Assembly: GCF_000812025.2 (NCBI RefSeq)
Contig: NZ_JWJE02000031.1
Coordinates: forward strand, 1-47,282
Direction: 5' to 3'
DNA length: 47,282 bases
From: Bacillus thermotolerans
Lineage (GTDB): Bacteria > Bacillota > Bacilli > Bacillales > Domibacillaceae
Position 1 is the stretch's first letter. Every line of letters starts with the position of its first letter. A program made the translations under genes and the position numbers. Below the pieces are notes generated by a model. It saw only the letters and a program-made list of their open reading frames with translations, had not been told where the DNA came from and did no database searches. Below, piece by piece: positions 15,857-22,869 of the stretch.

Positions 15857-15919
15857 AAACGATAAGTTTCTGATTCTTAAGAAAATTCCATATTATTTAA
15901 CTAATAAAAAGGAGGCGAA

Positions 15920-17809
15920 ATGATGCAGCATAAAATTGCGATTGTCGGCTATCCCCCTTTCTCCAAATTAGCGCGGGAGGTATTAATCGACCTTCCATCT
16001 TGGGTAAAGTACGAGATTACAGAACTGCCGTTAAAGTTTCTCAGCTCTTCTGACTCGATCAAAGAGCTAGAATCCTACTTTGACTCATCTACCATTGTCG
16101 TCAGCGGGGATCGAAGCGCGATTTCACTCAAAAATATGCTGAAGAACTTAGTCATTCCTGTGAAGATCAACGGGTTTGATTTATTGAAGATCATTCAAAG
16201 TATAGATGACGATGAAGTAGTGATCATGAATTTCGGAGAAGATATTAAAGAGCTGTCTGACATCTCCCATCTCCTCAATGTTCAAATCAAACAAATCCAA
16301 TTTAATGATATCCAGGAAGCCTTTAATATATTGGAACATCTTCGCAACAATGGCGTTAAAAATATTATCGGCGGAAGCTGGGTGTGCGAAGCAGCGAAGA
16401 AATTAGGGATGAATGGCATCTTCTATTACACGCACCGGGCTGTAGCGGAGGCTATTCGCGATGCACTGAATGTGATGCAAGTATACCGCAACGAATTAGA
16501 AACCATCACCTTGTTTAATACAATGATTTCCATTAACAGAAACGGCATTATCACAGTGGATCCTCACTCCAACATCAACATCGCCAACCACGTATCTGAG
16601 CGCCTTCTAGGTATTGACAGCAAGCAAGTCCATGATAAAAAGCTGGAAGAAGTCGTCCCAAGCATCACGAAGAAGCAGCCGATTTCCCAGCTAAGAGAAC
16701 CCCAATTCAATGTTATTTTCGAGCACAAAAATAAAAAGCTGATGGCCGACATCATCCCGCTTCACGCTCAAGGCGAACACTTAGGCCACCTGATCGCCTT
16801 CGATGACATCGTCAACTTGCAGGAAAAAGAACGAAAAATCCGCAAAAACATTACCCAAAAACCAATGGTCGCGACCTACAGCTTTAATGACATTATCGGC
16901 TCCAGCGACGCGATGAAAGAAACCATTCACCAGGCCAAAAAGTTCAGCCGGGCCAATTCCTCTATTCTTATCCACGGGGAGTCTGGAACGGGGAAAGAAT
17001 TGTTTGCCCAGAGCATTCACCAGGCGAGCTACCGCAACCGGCAGCCGTTCGTTGCGGTCAACTGTGCCGCTCTTCCAGAAAGCCTGATTGACAGTGAGCT
17101 TTTCGGCTATGAGGAAGGTTCCTTCACCGGAGCAAAAAAAGGCGGAAAAGCCGGCCTGTTTGAATTAGCTCATAATGGAACCATTTTCCTCGATGAAATC
17201 AGTGAGCTGCCTTTGCATCTGCAGTCCAGGCTTCTTCGCGTCCTGCAGGAGAAAGAAGTCGTCCGGGTCGGCGGAGATCAGATTATTCCAGTCGATGTAC
17301 GAATCATCGCCGCTTCGAATAAAAGCTTAATCGACTGTATCAAAGAAGGAACGTTTCGAGAGGATTTGTATTTCAGGATCAGTGTCCTCCAGCTTTCCAT
17401 CCCTCCGCTCCGGAAACGCTACGGAGATATTACAAAGCTGTTTCATCACTTCATTCGTCATAAGCCGAAGCTGAGAGATCTGCTTGGCAAGCATGAAATG
17501 GAGCTATTAAACTCCTACCATTGGCCTGGAAATGTGCGTGAGCTTGAGAACGTAGCCGAACGCTTCCTTGTCTTATGTGAAAACGAAGTACTAACAAGAA
17601 AACCGATTTACGACATGCTGCATACAGCTTTGTACACGATGAATGCCAGTTCGTTAGAGCAGGAAAAAGTGGAAAAAGTCTTTTCTTCAGAGAAAGACCT
17701 CATCCAGCAGGTACTCATGAAAACGAACGGAAATAGAGAAAAAGCAGCAGAAATGCTGGGGATTAGCCGTACGACTCTTTGGAGAAAGCTGAAAAAACTT
17801 CAATGTTAG
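15920..17809 (+). CDS. Sigma-54-dependent transcriptional activator with PrpR_N sensor region
   Basis: The 629-residue regulator has, in order: an N-terminal PrpR_N-like sensor (about 5-190), a PAS-like segment (about 195-300), an AAA+ domain with Walker A GESGTGKE (353-360), GSFTGA sigma-54 contact loop (400-405, a Ser variant of GAFTGA), Walker B TIFLDEIS (421-428) and WPGNVREL (535-542), and a Fis-type helix-turn-helix at about 606-625. PrpR_N domains sense small acids or acyl intermediates rather than phosphorylation. Three sigma-54 promoters with shared dyads flank it, so it is the likely master switch of the locus. AAGGAGGCG precedes tandem ATGs at 15920 and 15923. Confidence 0.95.
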   Translation: MMQHKIAIVGYPPFSKLAREVLIDLPSWVKYEITELPLKFLSSSDSIKELESYFDSSTIVVSGDRSAISLKNMLKNLVIPVKINGFDLLKIIQSIDDDEVVIMNFGEDIKELSDISHLLNVQIKQIQFNDIQEAFNILEHLRNNGVKNIIGGSWVCEAAKKLGMNGIFYYTHRAVAEAIRDALNVMQVYRNELETITLFNTMISINRNGIITVDPHSNINIANHVSERLLGIDSKQVHDKKLEEVVPSITKKQPISQLREPQFNVIFEHKNKKLMADIIPLHAQGEHLGHLIAFDDIVNLQEKERKIRKNITQKPMVATYSFNDIIGSSDAMKETIHQAKKFSRANSSILIHGESGTGKELFAQSIHQASYRNRQPFVAVNCAALPESLIDSELFGYEEGSFTGAKKGGKAGLFELAHNGTIFLDEISELPLHLQSRLLRVLQEKEVVRVGGDQIIPVDVRIIAASNKSLIDCIKEGTFREDLYFRISVLQLSIPPLRKRYGDITKLFHHFIRHKPKLRDLLGKHEMELLNSYHWPGNVRELENVAERFLVLCENEVLTRKPIYDMLHTALYTMNASSLEQEKVEKVFSSEKDLIQQVLMKTNGNREKAAEMLGISRTTLWRKLKKLQC

Positions 17810-17822
17810 CTTCATGTTCAAT

Positions 17823-17850
17823 GGGAGGCCTCCATCCTCTCTTTTTTATT
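17823..17850 (+). terminator. Possible rho-independent terminator after the activator gene
   Basis: GGGAGG (17823-17828) pairs with CCTCTC (17836-17841) through one G-T wobble around a 7-base loop, followed by TTTTTTATTTG. The stem is short, so the call is tentative, but it lies just 14 bases after the stop. Confidence 0.45.
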
Positions 17851-17881
17851 TGCCTTTTTACCTTTAATAAGCAGGTCCTTT

Positions 17882-17938
17882 GTTTCGATGGTGCAAAAAA
17901 TGAAACAAAAGACATGCTTTTTTGTTTCAAAATGAAAC
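17882..17938 (+). promoter_or_regulatory. Activator binding region (UAS) for the transporter operon
   Basis: GTTTC-AAAAT-GAAAC at 17924-17938 is a dyad with perfect arms centred at 17931, exactly 72 bases before the -12 G at 18003. A second pair, GTTTC (17882-17886) and GAAAC (17902-17906), lies one to two helical turns further upstream. Confidence 0.75.
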
Positions 17939-17989
17939 GCTCTCTCCCCTTAAATGAAAGAAATCAGGAATATCATGGTCTTTTGCTGC

Positions 17990-18005
17990 TGGCACACTAT
18001 TTGCT
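17990..18005 (+). promoter_or_regulatory. Sigma-54 promoter of the tct operon
   Basis: TGGCAC-ACTAT-TTGCT followed by TAT is a full -24/-12 match. The predicted start near 18016 leaves a leader of about 100 bases before the first binding-protein gene. Confidence 0.9.
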
Positions 18006-18118
18006 TATATATAGGCAGATGTACCTTTTCCACTATATACATACAAGGGGGCGAGAAAATACAAAACAATCGGGTGAAACATGTGCAAATAACTATACAG
18101 GAGAGAAAGGGAGTTTAT

Positions 18119-19093
18119 ATGAAAAAAATTGTGATGCTATCCCTGCTTATTGCATGTATGATTGTCAGCGGCTGTTCCCAGACCAGCTCATCAGTCGGCT
18201 CCGCCAATGAAGGCAGCGAGTATCCGAAAGAGCCTATTCAGCTGATTGTGCCAACGCCAGCCGGCGGCAGCAATGATACGGTCGCCCGGGCATTAGCGAA
18301 TGCGGTGACCAAGTATTTGCCGAACAAAGCGAATGTGGTGGTAGTCAATAAACCCGGCGGCGGCAATACGATGGGCATTGCCGAAGTATCCCAAGCCGAA
18401 CCGGATGGCTACACGCTTGGATTTGCTCCATCGTTTACATTAACCATCCAGCCTCATTACGGGAACACTCCGTACACGTACGACAGCTTTCAGACCATTA
18501 TACGCGTGCTGGACTTGCCAGGATTTATCTACGTGAAAGCAGACGCACCGTGGCAAACCTTCGAAGAATGGCTGGCCTACGTCAAGCAGCACCCCGATGA
18601 AGTCACCATTGGTGCCGGAAGCGGCTCTCAGCACATTATCGACCGGATCAATGAAGAAGCAGGCGTAAAATTAAAGAAAGTCTCCTTTGATGGAAGCGCT
18701 CCAACGATGACCGCACTGCTGGGCGGACATGTTCAAGCAGCGATCGGCTCCAACGTCGATGCGAAAGGACCGATCGAATCAGGAGAAATCAGGCCGCTCA
18801 TCAGCTACTCCGGCAGAAAAACAGGGGACGTTCCTCTTCTAAAAGAGAAAGGGATCAATATCGAGGTGAATCAGCTCATGGGCCTTGTCGCGCCAAAAGG
18901 ATTGCCGGAAGAACAGCTGACGATCCTTCATGACGCTTTCAAACAGGCACTCGAAGATCCAGAGGTGACTGAGCAGCTGGAGAAGCTTGGCTTGGATACC
19001 TATTACGGAAATCCGGAACAATTCCAGGAAGACTTAAACAAGAACTTTGAACTCGATGGCGAGATGCTGAGGAAAACAGGACAAATTCAATAG
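18119..19093 (+). CDS. tctC: TctC-family substrate-binding lipoprotein, copy 1
   Basis: The 324-residue protein begins MKKIVMLSLLIACMIVSGC: a lipoprotein signal with lipobox VSGC. The mature part has the TTT-family features YPKEPIQLIVPTPAGGSNDTVAR and NKPGGGNTMGI. It would capture a carboxylate outside the membrane and hand it to TctAB. The start at 18119 is chosen for its signal peptide and the GGAGAGAAAGGG ribosome site; a longer in-frame reading to 17954 crosses the sigma-54 promoter. It is the first gene of the activated operon and has a tandem paralog 102 bases downstream. Related proteins (for example TphC) bind aromatic acids, which suits the locus. Confidence 0.93.
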   Translation: MKKIVMLSLLIACMIVSGCSQTSSSVGSANEGSEYPKEPIQLIVPTPAGGSNDTVARALANAVTKYLPNKANVVVVNKPGGGNTMGIAEVSQAEPDGYTLGFAPSFTLTIQPHYGNTPYTYDSFQTIIRVLDLPGFIYVKADAPWQTFEEWLAYVKQHPDEVTIGAGSGSQHIIDRINEEAGVKLKKVSFDGSAPTMTALLGGHVQAAIGSNVDAKGPIESGEIRPLISYSGRKTGDVPLLKEKGINIEVNQLMGLVAPKGLPEEQLTILHDAFKQALEDPEVTEQLEKLGLDTYYGNPEQFQEDLNKNFELDGEMLRKTGQIQ

Positions 19094-19195
19094 CAGACAG
19101 GTTCAATGGACATTAACAAAAATGGAATCGCTTTCAAGTTCTCTCACTCTCACAACAAGCAGAACGGAGACACTTCTATAAAAAGGGGATATTCC

Positions 19196-20188
19196 ATGAA
19201 AAAAATAATTGTATTTTCAATGCTCATCTTTGCTTTCATCATCGGCGGCTGCTCTCAAGCCAACCAGCCGGCCAGCGGCAACGCAGCTGAAAATGGACAA
19301 GCCTCTGACTATCCGGCTAAACCTATTCAGCTGGTTGTCCCTACTCCTGCTGGCGGTTCATACGATACGGTGGCGCGGACGTTTGAAAAGGTTCTTCCTA
19401 AGTACTTGCCGAATGAGGCGACCGTCGTAGTCGTCAATAAACCGGGCGGAAAAAACACGATGGGAGTCGCAGAGGTCGCAAAAGCAAATCCGGATGGCTA
19501 CACGCTCGGATTCATTCCGTCCTCCACGGTGACCACCGCCCCTCATTACGGAGACACACCGTACAGCTACGACAGCTTCCAGCCAATTATGAGAGCGGCT
19601 CAAGCACACGGCATTATGTGGGTATCAGCTGATGCCCCTTATAAAAATTACGATGAATGGTACGAATACGTGAAGAAGAATCCCGGCAAGTTCTCTGTTT
19701 CAACAGTTGCCGGTGCAAAAAGCCTGCTGGAATCGATTAATGATGAAGCAGACATCAACATGAACATCGTTCCGTATGAAGGGTTTGCTCCTGCCATGAC
19801 CGCTTTACTCGGTGGACACGTTCAAGGAGCCGTCGCTACGCTGGCAGATGCGAAAGGTCCGTGGGAATCCGGCAAGATTCGTCCGATCTTTACCTCTTCC
19901 GGCAGACAGGTAGAAGGAGTAGACGCGCCGACTTTAGTCGAAAAAGGCGTCAATATTGAAGAAAACAAGCTGATCGGGGTCGTCGCACCGAAAGGCCTTT
20001 CAGCTCACGTCTTAAGCACATTGGAAGAAGCTTTTAAGAAAGCAATAGAGGATCCGGCTGTTACCGATCAGATCGAAAAGATGGGCATGGAAGTGTATTA
20101 CGGAGGGTCAGAGGAATTCCAGGAAGACTTCAACAAAAACTATAAGATTGATGGCGATATGCTAAGGAAGTCCGGCTTAATTCAATAA
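19196..20188 (+). CDS. tctC: TctC-family substrate-binding lipoprotein, copy 2
   Basis: The 330-residue protein starts MKKIIVFSMLIFAFIIGGC with lipobox IGGC and repeats the plan of copy 1: YPAKPIQLVVPTPAGGSYDTVAR, NKPGGKNTMGVAEV, DGYTLGF, TALLGGHVQ and a shared DGxMLRKxGxIQ C terminus. The start at 19196 follows AAAAGGGGAT; the frame is open further upstream but codes for nothing recognisable. The two copies differ through the central binding region (GFIYVKADAPW against GIMWVSADAPY), so they may bind different ligands for one TctAB channel. A strong hairpin follows the gene. Confidence 0.93.
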   Translation: MKKIIVFSMLIFAFIIGGCSQANQPASGNAAENGQASDYPAKPIQLVVPTPAGGSYDTVARTFEKVLPKYLPNEATVVVVNKPGGKNTMGVAEVAKANPDGYTLGFIPSSTVTTAPHYGDTPYSYDSFQPIMRAAQAHGIMWVSADAPYKNYDEWYEYVKKNPGKFSVSTVAGAKSLLESINDEADINMNIVPYEGFAPAMTALLGGHVQGAVATLADAKGPWESGKIRPIFTSSGRQVEGVDAPTLVEKGVNIEENKLIGVVAPKGLSAHVLSTLEEAFKKAIEDPAVTDQIEKMGMEVYYGGSEEFQEDFNKNYKIDGDMLRKSGLIQ

Positions 20189-20197
20189 GCTTTAAGC

Positions 20198-20229
20198 GGA
20201 AAGGGAAGACAGCCCTCTCTTCCCTTTCC
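20198..20229 (+). other. Intra-operon 12-bp hairpin between tctC copy 2 and tctB
   Basis: GGAAAGGGAAGA (20198-20209) and TCTTCCCTTTCC (20218-20229) form a perfect 12-bp stem with an 8-base loop. No T-tract follows. Such elements after binding-protein genes often protect the 5' message or partly end transcription so that binding protein is made in excess over the membrane parts. Confidence 0.65.
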
Positions 20230-20268
20230 TTCTACAAATCTATTAATCACGAAAGAAGGTGCTGTGTC

Positions 20269-20721
20269 ATGACAAAAATGAATGGAGGCGTTTGGGCAGG
20301 AATTGTTTTATTTATGCTTTCCCTTCTCATCTTTATCCAATCCTTCGAGTATGCATACTCAAGCGATGTCGGACCCGGACCCGGCTTCTTCCCTGTCTGG
20401 ATCAGCGGACTTTTGTTTGTCCTTTCTATTTTATATATCATCGAATCCTACACACAGAAAAACAAAAGTGAAGAGAAATGGCCGAATAAAGCAGCAGCGA
20501 AAAACATCGTGTATATTCTAGCTGGCCTATTCGGATTCGTGATTCTCTTCTATTTATCCGGGTTTATCCCGGCAAGCATCGTCTTTTTATTCTTTATGTT
20601 CTTCAAAGGCTACAAGTGGTATACGAGCCTAGTGATCTCTGCAGCTACATCTATCTTCCTTTTTTGGCTGTTCGATAGCTTGCTAGGCGTTCCGCTGCCT
20701 TTGCACGGCATTTTACTTTAG
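20269..20721 (+). CDS. tctB: TctB-family small membrane subunit of the TTT transporter
   Basis: The 150-residue protein has four predicted membrane segments (about 8-25, 39-58, 78-98, 103-145 as two close helices) and the DVGPGPGFFPVWISGLL motif between the first two, which is characteristic of TctB (PF07331-type) proteins. It is the accessory membrane subunit that joins TctA. The ATG at 20269 follows AAGGTG. The next gene, tctA, begins 16 bases after the stop, so the two are co-translated. Confidence 0.9.
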   Translation: MTKMNGGVWAGIVLFMLSLLIFIQSFEYAYSSDVGPGPGFFPVWISGLLFVLSILYIIESYTQKNKSEEKWPNKAAAKNIVYILAGLFGFVILFYLSGFIPASIVFLFFMFFKGYKWYTSLVISAATSIFLFWLFDSLLGVPLPLHGILL

Positions 20722-20737
20722 TTAGGGGGGATTGTAC

Positions 20738-22243
20738 ATGGATTCTGTTATCTCACTACTCCAAGGGTTCGAAACCGCCTTCACTTGGTGGAATCTGCTC
20801 TTTTGTTTAGCAGGAGTCACCGTCGGGATGTTTATCGGTGTCCTTCCCGGTCTCGGACCCGTTGCCGGTACCGCTCTTTTAATTCCGATCACCTATGGAA
20901 TGGAGCCGGTATCCGCTATTATTATGCTGGCGGGGATTTATTACGGAGCCATGTATGGAGGCACCATCACTTCCGTTCTTTTGAACGTGCCGGGTGAAGC
21001 AGCCTCCTTGATTACATGCATTGACGGCTATCAATTAGCGAAGCAAGGAAGAGCCGGCACCGCCCTTGGTGTGGCAGCCATCGGTTCCTTTATCGGCGGG
21101 ATTGTCGCCGTATTAGGTTTAACCTTTATCGGTCCCGCTCTTTCCTCCTTTGCCTTGCGATTCGGTCCGCCTGAATTTTTTGCGATGATGATGCTCGCCT
21201 TGCTGATGCTCGTGGCCTTAATGGGCAAGTCGCTTATCAGGGGACTGATTGCCGCGGTGATCGGGCTATTCATCGCTATGATCGGCATGGATCCGGTCAG
21301 CGGCGTTATCCGTTTTACGTACGGTCAGTTAGAGCTCTTGGACGGGGTTGATTTCACCGTCGCCGCCATGGGACTATTCGCCGTATCGGAAATTTTGCTG
21401 AACGCGGAACGCTCCATGAAGCTCGATAAGCCGGAGAAAATTTCGCGCATGCTCCCCGAGCAAGGCGAGTGGCGCCCAACGATGACATCGATCGGCAGAG
21501 GCACAGGGATTGGCATGACACTAGGATTAATCCCGGGAGCGAACTCTGTCATCGCCTCGATTGTTTCTTATACAACGGAGAAGAAAATAGCGAAGGATCC
21601 TTCCCGCTTCGGAAATGGAGCCATTGAAGGCGTCGCTGGACCTGAAACGGCCAACAACGCTCACAGCGGTGCGGCGCTTATCCCGCTGTTCACGCTGGGC
21701 CTGCCAAGCTCCCCGGTCATGGCGATTATTTTAGGCGCCTTTATCATGCACGGACTGACACCCGGCCCTGCCCTATTTACAAGCAACCCTGATTTTGTCT
21801 GGGGGGTCATTGCCAGCATGTTTATCGGAAATGTCATCCTTTTGATCATGAATATGCCGCTGGCCGGAATGTGGGCAAGAATCGCCTTGGTTCCTTACAA
21901 AATCATGTTTCCGCTCATTTTAATCATTACGCTGCTTGGTACGTACAGCGTCAGAAACAGCTTATGGGATGTGACACTGATGATTATATGCGGAGTGATC
22001 GGCTATTTAATGAAGAAGCTGGATATTCCCATTGCCGCAGCCTTATTAACCTTTGTTTTAGGCTCACAAATCGAATCCTCCCTTTTACAATCGCTTTCGA
22101 TCTCGCAAAACGGATTCTGGATTTTCTTTACCCGCCCGATTTCAGGCGTCATTATGGGCATTGCTGTTCTTATCTTGATCTTCAGCGTATTCAGCGGCAT
22201 TAAAAATCGAAGAGCGAACTTAGCGAGCGACATCGAAATATAG
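20738..22243 (+). CDS. tctA: TctA-family large membrane subunit of the TTT transporter
   Basis: The 501-residue polytopic protein has the family motifs GVLPGLGPVAGTALLIP near residue 40, YYGAMYGGTITSVLLNVPGE, and the inverted-repeat counterpart GLIPGANSVIASIVSY with ALIPLFTLGLPSSPVMAI in the second half. It forms the cation-driven transport channel for a carboxylate delivered by TctC. The ATG at 20738 after GGGGGG is preferred to a TTG two codons upstream. It ends the sigma-54 transporter operon, with a terminator about 120 bases downstream. Confidence 0.95.
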   Translation: MDSVISLLQGFETAFTWWNLLFCLAGVTVGMFIGVLPGLGPVAGTALLIPITYGMEPVSAIIMLAGIYYGAMYGGTITSVLLNVPGEAASLITCIDGYQLAKQGRAGTALGVAAIGSFIGGIVAVLGLTFIGPALSSFALRFGPPEFFAMMMLALLMLVALMGKSLIRGLIAAVIGLFIAMIGMDPVSGVIRFTYGQLELLDGVDFTVAAMGLFAVSEILLNAERSMKLDKPEKISRMLPEQGEWRPTMTSIGRGTGIGMTLGLIPGANSVIASIVSYTTEKKIAKDPSRFGNGAIEGVAGPETANNAHSGAALIPLFTLGLPSSPVMAIILGAFIMHGLTPGPALFTSNPDFVWGVIASMFIGNVILLIMNMPLAGMWARIALVPYKIMFPLILIITLLGTYSVRNSLWDVTLMIICGVIGYLMKKLDIPIAAALLTFVLGSQIESSLLQSLSISQNGFWIFFTRPISGVIMGIAVLILIFSVFSGIKNRRANLASDIEI

Positions 22244-22472
22244 GGACATATTCACCTACAAACGGATCGGTGCAGGGAGATACAAAGCTGGTCTCACTGA
22301 ACGAAGTGTGTGTCGAAAGCATCGCCGTCACCTCTTATCTTTTATTGATTGCCTACAGTCTGAGAGAACCCAAGAAACGGGTTCTCTTTTCTTATGAAGC
22401 TGTTTTTGTAAGGTTATTAGATTCATGGAATAGTTAGGGAATTTTCCGTTATGCTAAAGTAAAGGCTTAACC
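22244..22472 (+). other. Gene-free stretch after tctA
   Basis: Apart from the terminator at 22363-22392, I see no gene, promoter or repeat in this stretch. The first 110 bases show no open reading frame of note and no RNA family that I recognise. Confidence 0.4.
22363..22392 (+). terminator. Rho-independent terminator of the tct operon
   Basis: AGAGAACCC (22363-22371) and GGGTTCTCT (22379-22387) form a 9-bp perfect stem with a 7-base loop followed by TTTCTT. Confidence 0.85.
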
Positions 22473-22803
22473 ATGAAGACACGTATGAAAAGGATCATCT
22501 AGTTATTACTAGTACTTATATTCATGATGTCTTTCTCTGTTCAAGCATGACCTTGGGCATATCCTTTTGGTGTTTGGGAAGGAAAGGTTTATGAAGGGAG
22601 ACAAGAAGAACAGACCGAAGACAGTGAGACTGGTAACACTATAGGGGAAGTAATATATGAACCCGGATGAGAGGAGTGGAAATTGTTGCGGCAATGCTTC
22701 CAACCATTATCCGGAAGGAACCACGCACTATGAAATAATAAAGACATCCACTTCTGCTGCTATTGTGATCATTGCCCTTGTTATAACCGGGCTTATGCTC
22801 TGA
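22473..22803 (+). pseudogene. Decayed gene for a small exported/membrane protein
   Basis: From ATG 22473 (after AAAGG) the frame reads MKTRMKRII, stop, LLLVLIFMMSFSVQA, stop, PWAYPFGVWEGKVYEG and on to EVIYEPG, where a third stop follows. A shift of one base restores an open frame DERSGNCCGNASNHYPEG...TSTSAAIVIIALVITGLML that ends at 22803. The parts together look like one protein of roughly 110 residues with a signal peptide, a Cys-containing hydrophilic middle and a C-terminal membrane anchor. Two in-frame stops (the first at 22500-22502) and a frameshift mean it cannot be made as one protein. I do not recognise the family. Confidence 0.6.
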
Positions 22804-22821
22804 AACTACAAAGCCACAAAA

Positions 22822-22861
22822 TAAAAAGGATAATCAGCTCTCCTTATCTGCTGATTATCCT
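22822..22861 (-). terminator. Rho-independent terminator of the second beta-oxidation operon
   Basis: On the minus strand AGGATAATCAGC and GCTGATTATCCT (22850-22861 and 22827-22838) form a 12-bp perfect stem with an 11-base loop followed by TTTTTAT, just beyond the CoA ligase stop. Confidence 0.9.
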
Positions 22862-22869
22862 GTACATGA

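Larger units (their letters stand above)
15536..15919. other. Divergent control region between operon 1 and the activator gene
   Basis: This 384-base gene-free stretch holds the minus-strand sigma-54 promoter (15614-15629), the activator dyad and half-sites (15681-15718) and a plus-strand sigma-A promoter (15828-15856) for the activator. The GTTTC/GAAAC motifs lie between the two start sites, so the activator could also affect its own gene. Confidence 0.7.

Noticed and set aside
17954-18118. Longer N terminus for the first TctC protein
   Set aside because: The extension would cross the sigma-54 promoter and hide the lipoprotein signal peptide; ATG 18119 has a strong ribosome site.
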